A model generated the notes under the pieces. The model was given only the letters and a program-made list of their open reading frames with translations. It did no database searches and was not told where the DNA came from. The position numbers were made by a program, and so were the translations under genes. Of a stretch of 64,000 bases of DNA, positions 1-7,381 are shown one piece after another. Source of the stretch: Rathayibacter sp. VKM Ac-2804 (GTDB taxonomy: Bacteria > Actinomycetota > Actinomycetes > Actinomycetales > Microbacteriaceae). Each line of letters starts with the position of its first letter. Position 1 is the first letter of the stretch. The stretch is from NCBI RefSeq assembly GCF_009866655.1, contig NZ_CP047420.1:1488001-1552000 (forward strand), in the 5' to 3' direction.

Positions 1-201
1 GTCGACTCGCTCTGCGCCCAGACCGACCCCGAGGCGTTCTTCCCCGAGAAGGGCGGATCGACGCGCGACGCGAAGAAGATCTGCACCTCCTGCGAGGTCC
101 GGGCCCAGTGCCTCGAGTACGCCCTGGAGAACGACGAGCGCTTCGGCATCTGGGGCGGTCTCTCCGAGCGCGAGCGTCGCAAGCTGCGCCGTCGGGCGTG
201 A
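1..201 (+). CDS. whiB2: WhiB family transcriptional regulator (WhiB2-like), 5'-truncated by window edge
   Basis: The last 66 codons of an iron-sulphur WhiB regulator are visible. A first cysteine stands at codon 5 of the visible part, then the cluster ICTSCEVRAQC (CxxC then C) gives the remaining cluster ligands. It is followed by the family turn GIWGGLSERERR and a basic tail KLRRRA thought to contact DNA. WhiB proteins bind a [4Fe-4S] cluster and work with the primary sigma factor. I assign WhiB2 (WhmD, septation and division) rather than another paralogue only because the DUF3499 and metallopeptidase genes that sit beside whiB2 in mycobacteria lie a few kilobases downstream. The start codon is outside the window. 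Confidence 0.85.
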   Translation, partial: VDSLCAQTDPEAFFPEKGGSTRDAKKICTSCEVRAQCLEYALENDERFGIWGGLSERERRKLRRRA

Positions 202-209
202 CGACCGCC

Positions 210-229
210 GCTCGCCGGGTGCGGCGAGC
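210..229. terminator. Candidate hairpin terminator after the whiB2-like gene
   Basis: GCTCGCC (210-216) pairs perfectly with GGCGAGC (223-229) around a six-base loop, nine bases after the stop codon. There is no T-tract, so function as a terminator is a guess. Confidence 0.35.
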
Positions 230-257
230 CGCCGCGGGGCGCCGCGCGCCCATCGCT

Positions 258-263
258 TAGGGT
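258..263 (+). promoter_or_regulatory. Putative -10 element (TAGGGT) for a leaderless glycosyltransferase mRNA
   Basis: TAGGGT lies eight bases before the ATG at 272 and there is no ribosome binding site in between. This spacing places the transcription start at or next to the start codon, as in leaderless actinobacterial mRNAs. Confidence 0.45.
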
Positions 264-271
264 GGTCCGCG

Positions 272-3139
272 ATGTATCCACGAGTCACCGCCGTCCTGGT
301 CGCGCACAACGGCGCGGCCTACCTGGAGCGAACCCTCGCGGCGCTGCGGGCCCAGACCCGTCAGCCCGATGCGACCGTGTTCGTCGACGGCGGCTCGAAG
401 GACGCGACCGGCGAGCTCCTCTCCGGCTGGGGTCCGACGCAGTTCGTGCAGGTCGCCGAGAACCTCCCGTTCGGCCAGGCCGTCGCCCGCGCCGTGCGCG
501 TGATGCAGGCGCCGACGGGCGAGGACGAGTGGCTGTGGCTGCTCGCCGCCGACTCGGCTCCGGAGCCGGGCGCGCTCGCCGCGCTCCTCGGCGCGGTCGA
601 GGTCGCTCCCTCCGTGGCGGTCGCCGGGCCGAAGGTGATGGACTGGACCCGCTCCGGCTACATCCGCAGCTACGGCGAGTCGATCACCAACTACGGCACC
701 ACCGTCCACCTCGTCGAGGACGAGCTCGACCAGGGCCAGCACGACGCCACGCCCGACGTGCTCGCCGTCGCGGCCGGCGGCATGCTCGTCCGGCACGCGC
801 TCTGGGAGGAGCTCGGCGGCTTCGACCCCGGGCTGCCCGTCGTCGACGACGCCCTCGACTTCTCGCTCCGCACCCGCCTCGCCGGGCACCGGGTGAGCCG
901 CGTCCCGGACGCCCGGGTGACCACTGCCCGCATCGGCCTGCAGCGCCCCGACGGCCGCCGGATCGACAGCGGGGAGCGCCGGCGCGCGCGTCAGCACCGC
1001 ACCGCGCAGCTGCACCGCCGCCTGGCCTACGCCCCGGTCGCCCTGCTCGTCGTGCACTGGCTGTCGCTCGTGCCGCTGGCCGTCGGCCGCGCCGCCGTCC
1101 GGCTCCTGCGCAAGCAGCCGGGGCTGGTGGGCGGCGAGCTGCTGGCCGCGTTCGTGGTCGCGTTCGGCGGCACCAAGGTCCTCCACGCCAGGAAGGTCCT
1201 GCGCTCGTCGAAGAACGTGGGCTGGAAGGCGATCGCCCCGCTGCGCATCCCGCTCGACGTCGTCCGACAGCTCCGCTCGGTCCGGCACGACGCCGTCCGG
1301 GTCCAGGCCAGCCGCGAGCGGCACCCGCTGCACTTCTTCCAGGGCGGTGGAGTCTGGATCGTGCTGGTCGCGGCCCTCGCCGGCCTGATCGTCTACACGC
1401 GCCTCCTCGCGGCCACGGCGATGGGCGGCGGCGGTCTGCTCACCCTCTCGCCCACGGTCGGCGAGCTGTGGCGCAACGCCGCCTACGGCTGGCGCGATCT
1501 CGGCTCCGGCTTCATCGGCGCGGCGGACCCGTTCGCCGCGGTGCTCGCCGTGCTCGGCTCGCTCACCTTCTGGGCGCCGAGCTTCTCGATCGTCCTGCTC
1601 TACCTGACCGCGCTGCCGCTGGCGACGATGGGCGCCTGGATGATGATCGCCCGCCTCACCGCGCGGCCGATCGCGCGCGGCGCCGGCGCCTTCGTCTACC
1701 TGCTGGCCCCCGCCTTCTTCGCCGCGCAGTCCGAGGGCCGCCCGGCCGCGATCCTCGTGCACGTCCTGCTGCCCTGGCTCTTCTTCGCCGGGTTCGGCGC
1801 CTACCGCTCCTGGTCCTCCTCGGCGACCGCGTCGATCCTCGCGGCGGCGATCATCGCCTGCGCCCCCGTGCTGGCCGTGCCCCTCGCGCTGATCTGGATC
1901 GTCGTGCTGGCCACCTCGGGTCGCCGCATCGGCCGCTTCGCCGGTCTGCCGATCCCGGCGCTCGCGCTGCTCTTCCCGATCATCGTCGCGCACGCCCAGC
2001 GCGGCGACTGGTTCGCGATCCTCGCCGATCCCGGGGTGCCGCTGCCCTCCGCCCACGCGGACTTCTTCTCGCTCGTGGCGGGCTTCCCGTCCGGCTTCAC
2101 GACGGACTGGCTCGGGTTCCTCAGCGGTCTCGGCATCCCCGCCTCGGCGGCGGGCCTCGCCACCGCGGTGCTCGTCCTGCCGCTGGTCGTCTCGGCGCTC
2201 GCGGCGCTGCTGCTGCCGAACAACCTCTCGGCACTCGGGGGAGTCGGCGTCGCGGCGGCCGGTCTGCTCACCGCCGCGCTCGCCCAGGGCCTGCAGGTCA
2301 CCACGGCCGGCTCGGAGACCGTCGCGGTCTGGAGCGGGACCGGTCTGAGCCTCTACTGGCTCGGCCTCGTCGTCGGCTTCTCGCTCTCGGTCGCCGCCCT
2401 GCCCTCCTACCGGACCGTGCCCGCGCTGGTCGTCACGGCCGCCGCGGTCGTCCTCGTCGCCCCGCTGGCCGTCCTCTTCCCGACGGACGCGAGCTCCGTC
2501 ACCACCGCCGGCTCCGACCGCTCGCTGCCCGCCTACGTCGCCGCGGAGGCGCTCAACGAGCCGCGCGTGGGGACGATCGTCCTGGTGCCGCAGTCCGACG
2601 GCGGGATCCTCGCGCGCCTCGAGCGCGGCGCCGGAGCGACCCTCGATCAGCAGTCGACGCTCGCGGCCACCGGCACCGAGCAGACGGACGCGATCGACGA
2701 GCTCGCCGGCAACCTCGTCTCCCGCACCGGCTACGACGTCCCCGCGGCGCTGCAGGAGCTCGGCGTGCGCTTCGTCGTGCTCGCTCCGCCGGCCGGCGAC
2801 GACGCGGGCGACGCCGCCTCGGCCGTCAGCGCCCGCGCCGCGGTGTCGCTCGACGGCAACGCCGCCTTCTCCGCGGTCGGCGACACCCAGTACGGCCTGC
2901 TCTGGACCGCGGTGGACGCCGAGGGCACCCGGATCGACGCCGCGCCTCGGGGCGTGGTCGGACCGTTCGGCGTCGCCTACACGATCGCCCTGCTCATCGT
3001 CTTCCTGGTCGCGCTCCTGCTGGCCGTCCCGACCGGCCTCTCGCTCGAGCGGTCCCGCTCGGGTGCCGCCGTCGCGGGGATCGACGACGAGCCCGGCGAG
3101 GCCACCGGCCAGTTCGACGACGGGACCGACGATGCCTGA
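272..3139 (+). CDS. Large membrane glycosyltransferase, family 2 N-terminal domain
   Basis: A 955-residue protein. Residues 1 to about 220 form a GT-A (GT2) domain: it opens VTAVLVAHNGAAYLERTL, has a donor-binding DGGSKDATGE stretch near residue 38 and an acidic VVDDALDFSLRTR stretch near 190. About a dozen hydrophobic segments follow from residue 250, and a last transmembrane helix lies near 910-930, close to the C-terminus. Such proteins transfer sugars to lipid-linked or wall polymers at the cytoplasmic membrane; donor and acceptor cannot be read from sequence. It follows the whiB2-like gene by 70 bases and its stop overlaps ATG 3132 in the next frame, so it is probably co-transcribed with the DUF5719 gene. 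The ATG at 272 fits the upstream -10 box. Confidence 0.85.
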   Translation: MYPRVTAVLVAHNGAAYLERTLAALRAQTRQPDATVFVDGGSKDATGELLSGWGPTQFVQVAENLPFGQAVARAVRVMQAPTGEDEWLWLLAADSAPEPGALAALLGAVEVAPSVAVAGPKVMDWTRSGYIRSYGESITNYGTTVHLVEDELDQGQHDATPDVLAVAAGGMLVRHALWEELGGFDPGLPVVDDALDFSLRTRLAGHRVSRVPDARVTTARIGLQRPDGRRIDSGERRRARQHRTAQLHRRLAYAPVALLVVHWLSLVPLAVGRAAVRLLRKQPGLVGGELLAAFVVAFGGTKVLHARKVLRSSKNVGWKAIAPLRIPLDVVRQLRSVRHDAVRVQASRERHPLHFFQGGGVWIVLVAALAGLIVYTRLLAATAMGGGGLLTLSPTVGELWRNAAYGWRDLGSGFIGAADPFAAVLAVLGSLTFWAPSFSIVLLYLTALPLATMGAWMMIARLTARPIARGAGAFVYLLAPAFFAAQSEGRPAAILVHVLLPWLFFAGFGAYRSWSSSATASILAAAIIACAPVLAVPLALIWIVVLATSGRRIGRFAGLPIPALALLFPIIVAHAQRGDWFAILADPGVPLPSAHADFFSLVAGFPSGFTTDWLGFLSGLGIPASAAGLATAVLVLPLVVSALAALLLPNNLSALGGVGVAAAGLLTAALAQGLQVTTAGSETVAVWSGTGLSLYWLGLVVGFSLSVAALPSYRTVPALVVTAAAVVLVAPLAVLFPTDASSVTTAGSDRSLPAYVAAEALNEPRVGTIVLVPQSDGGILARLERGAGATLDQQSTLAATGTEQTDAIDELAGNLVSRTGYDVPAALQELGVRFVVLAPPAGDDAGDAASAVSARAAVSLDGNAAFSAVGDTQYGLLWTAVDAEGTRIDAAPRGVVGPFGVAYTIALLIVFLVALLLAVPTGLSLERSRSGAAVAGIDDEPGEATGQFDDGTDDA

Positions 3140-3231
3140 CCCCGTGGAGCCCGGATCCGCGACGCCTGATCCCGCCGACCAGGAGACGCGCATGACGCAG
3201 CCCCCGCCCCGCCCCTCGCGCGCCGACCGGC

Positions 3232-4689
3232 GTGCCGGGCGCGCCACCGCGGCAGCTGCTCCGGCTCGCCAGCCGGCGACGCGCGACCGCACCGTCTCGG
3301 CCGCCCGCCGGCGCCGCAGCGCACTCCCGCGGTGCGGCCGGTGCCGCGGGACTGGCTCTGGCGGCCGCCGCCGTCGTGCTGCCCCAGCTCCTGCCGTCGC
3401 CGCTCGCGAGCCGCGCCGCCGACGGCGTCGTCGTCACCCCGGTGGCGGCCGACAGCGCGCTGGTCTGCGCCGGCAGCCTGATCGACGCGAGCGACCCCGA
3501 GGAGCTCCGCGCCCTCGCCGACTCCGGCACCTCGCTCTGGCCCCGGGACGCGACGGGCGACCAGTCGGTCCTCGACGAGGCCGACGTGGCGGCCCCGGGG
3601 ACCGGGATCACCCGCCTCGACGTCCCCGCGGAGTCCGACCCGACACCGGGCGGCGTGACGACGCAGTCGATCGCGACCGAGCAGCTGTCCGGGCTCTCCG
3701 CGCTCGGCTGCGCGGAGCCGTCGGCCGACAGCTGGCTCGTCGCCGGGTCGACCGACGTCGGCCGCACCTCGGTGCTCGTCCTCGCCAACCCGAGCGAGGT
3801 GGCCGCCACCGTCGACCTCTCGCTCTACGGCGAGAACGGCGTCGTCCCGGCGACCGGCGCCACCGGCATCGTCGTCCCCGCGGGCACCGTCCGCGCCCTC
3901 CCGCTCGCCGGGCTCGCCCCCGACGTCGTCCAGCCCGTCGTCCGGATGACCGCGCGCGGCGGCGAGATCGCGGCGAGCCTGCAGAGCAGCGCCATCTCCG
4001 GGCTCACCCCGCAGGGCGTCGAGACCACCGGACCCGCGGCCGCCCCGTCGACGCTCACCGTGATCTCCGGCTTCACCGTCGCGTCGCCTCCGGCGGACAC
4101 CGCCGGCGACGACGGCACCGGCGGCGAGGGCACCCCTGTCCTGCGGATCCTCGCGCCCGGCGAGGCGGACAGCACCGTCTCGATCGAGGTCGCCAACGAG
4201 GACCCGAGCGGCATCGGCACCTCGACCCAGGTCGTCGTCCCCGCCGGCCGCGTCGGCGAGGTCCCGCTCTCCGGCCTCGCGGACGGCTCCTACCGGGTCA
4301 CGCTCACCTCGGACCAGCCCGTCGTCGCAGCGGGCCGCACGACGTCGACCGGCCCCGCCGGGACCGACTTCGCCTGGTTCGTCTCGGGGACCGCCACCGA
4401 GGTGCCGTTCGGGGTCGGCAACACCGGCGAGGCCGGGGCCGTCCTGCACCTGGCCAACGGCAGCGACACCTCGGCGTCGGTGCAGCTCGAGTCGGAGGCG
4501 GGCAGCCGCACCCTCGACATCGGTCCGTTCGCGTCGGTGTCGGCCGAGCTGGGCGTCGACGCCGTGGTCGTCACGAGCGACCAGCCCGTGCAGGCGTCCG
4601 TCTCGATCGCGAACGAGGGTCGGATCGCGGGCTACGCGATCGTGCCGCCCGGGCCGCTGTCCTCGCCGGTCACCGTCTACTCGCACTGA
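3232..4689 (+). CDS. DUF5719 family secreted or membrane-anchored protein (N-terminus probably frameshifted)
   Basis: As read from GTG 3232 this is a 485-residue protein with one hydrophobic segment (AAGLALAAAAVVLPQLLP, near residues 38-55) followed by an extracytoplasmic, Thr/Ser/Val-rich beta-type domain, as in DUF5719 proteins of Microbacteriaceae (family known from memory, function unknown). The start is suspect. A frame that opens at ATG 3192 has an AGGAG site six bases upstream (3181-3185) and strongly GC-biased third positions up to about 3320, and encodes a proline/arginine-rich cytoplasmic tail. It then loses sense exactly where the 3232 frame gains its membrane helix. One extra base between about 3310 and 3345 would join the two into one protein of about 499 residues. 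It follows the glycosyltransferase gene and probably shares its transcript. Confidence 0.7.
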   Translation: MPGAPPRQLLRLASRRRATAPSRPPAGAAAHSRGAAGAAGLALAAAAVVLPQLLPSPLASRAADGVVVTPVAADSALVCAGSLIDASDPEELRALADSGTSLWPRDATGDQSVLDEADVAAPGTGITRLDVPAESDPTPGGVTTQSIATEQLSGLSALGCAEPSADSWLVAGSTDVGRTSVLVLANPSEVAATVDLSLYGENGVVPATGATGIVVPAGTVRALPLAGLAPDVVQPVVRMTARGGEIAASLQSSAISGLTPQGVETTGPAAAPSTLTVISGFTVASPPADTAGDDGTGGEGTPVLRILAPGEADSTVSIEVANEDPSGIGTSTQVVVPAGRVGEVPLSGLADGSYRVTLTSDQPVVAAGRTTSTGPAGTDFAWFVSGTATEVPFGVGNTGEAGAVLHLANGSDTSASVQLESEAGSRTLDIGPFASVSAELGVDAVVVTSDQPVQASVSIANEGRIAGYAIVPPGPLSSPVTVYSH

Positions 4690-4722
4690 GCGGCTCGCCC
4701 ACGGCCCGCCGTGCGGGGCGGG

Positions 4723-5181
4723 TCAGTGGTGCCGGAACCGGTCCGGGGAGATGTCCCACGGGTCGCGGCCGAGCAGCTCGGCGACGGCGCGGAAGACGTA
4801 GCTCTCGATCATCATCCGCTGGTGCCACTCGTCGCGGCGGTGCAGCTTCGCCAGCCGCTCGATGGGGACGCGGTAGAGCGTGATGCGCCGGGCCGCGTGA
4901 TCCACGCGCCAGCGGGCGATCCCCGTGCCCTGCAGCCGCGCCGGATCGACGTCCGGCGTGGAGGCGAGGTCGACGCGGATGCCGGCCAGCTCGTCCGGCC
5001 AGGCGCCGCGGAGGTAGTCGAAGGCCGAGCCGATCGTGGTCTCGAAGAAGTCCGCCCGGGTCTGCAGCGGCGGCAGGTGCGGACCGGTGACCGCTCCGCG
5101 GATGCCGCGGCCGTGCCGGTCGCGCGAGCCGCCGCGCACCGAGCTCGACTGACGAGCGGTGGAACGGCGTGCGCGGGGCAT
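4723..5181 (-). CDS. Metallopeptidase-like (zincin) family protein lacking the HExxH motif
   Basis: A 152-residue protein with a basic N-terminus, then a domain with the features of the small actinobacterial 'metallopeptidase family' (Rv3259 type): FETTIGSAFDYL, DELAGIRVDLAS and RITLYRVPIERLAKLHRRDEWHQR. In catalytic zincins the following helix carries HExxH. Here the helix reads MMIESYVFRAVAELLG, so the zinc-binding histidines are missing and proteolysis is unlikely. Its role is unknown. The gene is transcribed away from the DUF3499 gene, as in mycobacteria. A TAAGCT box six bases before the ATG suggests a leaderless message. Confidence 0.75.
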   Translation of the reverse strand: MPRARRSTARQSSSVRGGSRDRHGRGIRGAVTGPHLPPLQTRADFFETTIGSAFDYLRGAWPDELAGIRVDLASTPDVDPARLQGTGIARWRVDHAARRITLYRVPIERLAKLHRRDEWHQRMMIESYVFRAVAELLGRDPWDISPDRFRHH

Positions 5182-5187
5182 TGGACC

Positions 5188-5218
5188 AGCTTATTGCCCC
5201 GGAGCCTGTTGCTACTGT
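5188..5218. promoter_or_regulatory. Back-to-back promoters for the metallopeptidase-like and DUF3499 genes
   Basis: On the minus strand TAAGCT (5193-5188) is six bases from the start at 5181. On the plus strand TACTGT (5213-5218) is six bases from the ATG at 5225, with TTATTG (5191-5196) at -35 after a 16-base spacer. Only 19 bases separate the two -10 boxes, so polymerase on one would cover the other. Confidence 0.45.
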
Positions 5219-5224
5219 GGCGCG

Positions 5225-5434
5225 ATGGACCGACGGCAGTGCTCGCGCACCGGGTGCAGCCTCCCCGCGGTCGTGACGCTGACCTACGACTACCGCGACT
5301 CGCTCGTCGCCGTCGGGCCGCTCAGTCCGCAGCCCGATCCGCACGGCTACGACCTGTGCGCCGAGCACGACCGGCGGCTGCTGGTGCCCCGGGGCTGGGA
5401 GACGGTCCGCTACCTCGAGCCGCCGCTGTCCTGA
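5225..5434 (+). CDS. DUF3499 family small zinc-ribbon-like protein
   Basis: A 69-residue protein that begins MDRRQCSRTGCSLPAVVTL and contains YDLCAEHDRRLLVPRGWE, the two cysteine pairs of the actinobacterial DUF3499 family (Rv3258c type). Cys6, Cys11, Cys near 50 and His near 53 could hold a zinc ion. The function is unknown. ATG 5225 is chosen because it gives the family's usual N-terminus and lies six bases from a TACTGT box; longer starts add an unrelated segment. Its 3' end overlaps the tail of the convergent RDD gene by 25 bases if that gene is read through its frameshift. Confidence 0.8.
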   Translation: MDRRQCSRTGCSLPAVVTLTYDYRDSLVAVGPLSPQPDPHGYDLCAEHDRRLLVPRGWETVRYLEPPLS

Positions 5435-6311
5435 GCGGGCCGAGCGGGCTGAGCCCGCCGCGCCTCCTCGCGCACGGGGAAGCCTCGCGGCGCGTCCGCG
5501 AGCACCGGCGCGAGCCTGGTGATGTGCCGGTCGACGAGCTGCAGCGCGCGCTCCTCGCGCCGCCGGCGGAGTGCCGCGACGGCGAGCAGGAAGTCCTCGG
5601 CGGGGGCGGTCGGCAGCGGCGAGACGAACGGCGCGGCCTCCTGCGCGCGAGCGCGGCGGCGAGCTGCGACCGCGAGGGCTCGGTCATCCCGGAGCGCTGG
5701 CGGAGGAACTGCGCGAGGCGCCGCGCGAGGGCGTCCGGCAGGCGCGCCGCGTCCGCGGTCGCAGCCCAGCCCGCGAGCGGTGCGGGGACCTCGACGACCA
5801 GCGGAGGAGCGGCGGGCACGCGCTCGAGCCGGCTGTGGGTGCCGGCGAGCACGTCGCCGAGGCGGCGGGAGCGGCTCGACAGCAGACCGACCACCGCGGC
5901 GAGCCCGCCCGCCGTCATCACGATCTCGAGCACCCCGGTCAGCCCGCGGACGAGCGCGTGCCGGAAGCCGATCGACCCGCCGTCGTCGCGGACCACGCGG
6001 GCGCCGACGGCGAGCTTGCCGAGCGAGCGCCCGCGCGTGGCGGTCTCGACGGCGACGGGGACGAGCACGATCGAGACGACGAGGGCGGCGATCGCGACGG
6101 CGGCCGTGGCGGCGGGGTCGAGCCCGCCGTCGCCCGCGAGGACGGCGACGAGGTAGAAGAGGCCGAAGGCGAGCAGGACCTCGGCGGCGAGGTCGATGAT
6201 CGCGCCGGCGGCCCGCAGGACGAAGGAGGTGACGGGGATCTCGAGGGCGATCGCCTCGCCGGTCACGAGGCCGGCGCTGTCGAAGGCGGCGTCGTCGCGG
6301 TCGTCGGACAT
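5410..6311 (-). pseudogene. RDD family membrane protein gene with a frameshift in its 3' third
   Basis: The first ~200 codons encode an intact RDD domain: a helix VTSFVLRAAGAIIDLAAEVLLAFGLF-type first segment, two further membrane spans, and the signature ETATRGRSLGKLAVGARVV followed by RDDGG. After SQLAAALAR the frame becomes Arg/Ser/Cys-rich nonsense and runs to 5322. Shifting frame at about 5640-5652 gives a sensible tail beginning QEAAPFVSPLPTAPAEDFL and ending at a TAG at 5410-5412, with normal GC-rich third positions. The two parts differ by one missing or two extra bases. This is either a real lesion or a sequencing error in a GCGCGC run. ATG 6311 is preceded by GAGGGAG. The gene is divergent from the spoIIM-like gene, and its product is of unknown transport function. 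Confidence 0.7.
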
Positions 6312-6341
6312 GCAGCAGCTCCCTCGATCGTCGGCCCCGGC

Positions 6342-6347
6342 TATCAT
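6342..6347 (+). promoter_or_regulatory. Putative -10 element (TATCAT) for the spoIIM-like gene
   Basis: TATCAT is eight bases before the ATG at 6356, with no Shine-Dalgarno sequence between them; it lies in the 44-base gap shared with the divergent RDD gene. Confidence 0.45.
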
Positions 6348-6355
6348 CTCAGCAG

Positions 6356-7351
6356 ATGGACATCGACGCTCTCTCGGCCGCGCGCAGCGCCCAGTGGACC
6401 CGCCTCGACGAGCTCGCCCGGAAGCGCCGGCTGACCGGCGGCGAGGCCGACGAGCTCGTCGAGCGCTACCAGGCCGCCTCCGCCGACCTCGCCGCGATCT
6501 CCTCCACCGCGGGCTCGACCGCCGTCGGCACCCGCCTCGCCGTCTCGCTCTCGCGGGCGCGGGGCAGGCTCACCGGCACGCGGGAGGAGCCGCTCGCGGC
6601 CGTCGCCCGCTTCGCGGTCGTCTCGCTCCCCGCCGCCCTGTACCGGATCCGCTGGCTGACCCTGGCCGTCGCACTCGCCACCGTGCTGGTCGCCGGCCTC
6701 TACGCGGTGTGGATCCTCGGCGATCCGCGCCTGCTGGCCGCGCTGGGCGACGACGAGCAGCTGCGCCGCTTCGCCCAGGAGGACTTCGTCGACTACTACT
6801 CGGAGAACCCGGCGGCGTCCTTCGCCGGCCAGGTCTGGACGAACAACGCCTGGATCGCGGCGCAGTGCGTCGCCTTCGGCATCGTCGGCGTCTACGTGCC
6901 GTACATCCTGCTGCAGAACGCGCAGAACCTCGGCACCTCGGTCGCGGTGATGTTCCACGTCGGCGAGGGCGACACGTTCTTCCTCTACATCCTCCCGCAC
7001 GGCCTGCTCGAGCTGACCGCGGTGTTCGTCGCGGCGGCGGCCGGTCTGCGGATCTTCTGGGCGTGGATCGCGCCGGGTCCGCGCACCCGCGGGCAGGCGC
7101 TCGCGGAGGACGCGCGGAGTCTGTTCACCGTCGCGATCGGGCTGGTCTTCGTCCTGCTCGTCTCGGGCGTGATCGAGGGCTTCGTGACGCCGGCGCCGTG
7201 GCCGTGGTGGCTGAAGATCGGCATCGGCGCGCTCGCGCTGGGCGGCTTCCTCGCCTACGTCCTGGTGCTCGGCCGCCGGGCCGTTCAGGCGGGCGAGACG
7301 GGCGACCTCGGCCGCTTCGACGCTGGCTCGCGCAGCATCAGCGAGGCCTGA
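6356..7351 (+). CDS. Stage II sporulation protein M (SpoIIM)-like membrane protein
   Basis: A 331-residue integral membrane protein. The N-terminal ~90 residues are soluble and helical (MDIDALSAARSAQWTRLDEL). Then come membrane spans: LTLAVALATVLVAGLYAVW (near 100), WIAAQCVAFGIVGVYVPYIL (near 165), and two or three more toward the C-terminus. The stretch FFLYILPHGLLELTAVFVAA, including HGLLE, is characteristic of the SpoIIM/DUF95 family. In Bacillus SpoIIM works with wall hydrolases in engulfment, but non-sporulating actinobacteria carry it next to RDD, MoxR and DUF58 genes, as here, and its job there is unknown. The start is set by the upstream TATCAT box. Confidence 0.85.
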   Translation: MDIDALSAARSAQWTRLDELARKRRLTGGEADELVERYQAASADLAAISSTAGSTAVGTRLAVSLSRARGRLTGTREEPLAAVARFAVVSLPAALYRIRWLTLAVALATVLVAGLYAVWILGDPRLLAALGDDEQLRRFAQEDFVDYYSENPAASFAGQVWTNNAWIAAQCVAFGIVGVYVPYILLQNAQNLGTSVAVMFHVGEGDTFFLYILPHGLLELTAVFVAAAAGLRIFWAWIAPGPRTRGQALAEDARSLFTVAIGLVFVLLVSGVIEGFVTPAPWPWWLKIGIGALALGGFLAYVLVLGRRAVQAGETGDLGRFDAGSRSISEA

Positions 7352-7381
7352 GCGCGAGGGATCCGGGTCGATGCGCCGACG

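Noticed and set aside
257..3292. Open frame of about 1000 codons on the minus strand opposite the glycosyltransferase gene
   Set aside because: It is rich in Arg, Gly, Asp and Gln, has no recognisable domain and mirrors a real membrane protein gene; such shadows are common at this GC content. The same applies to the long minus-strand frames opposite secA and mtrB-lpqB.
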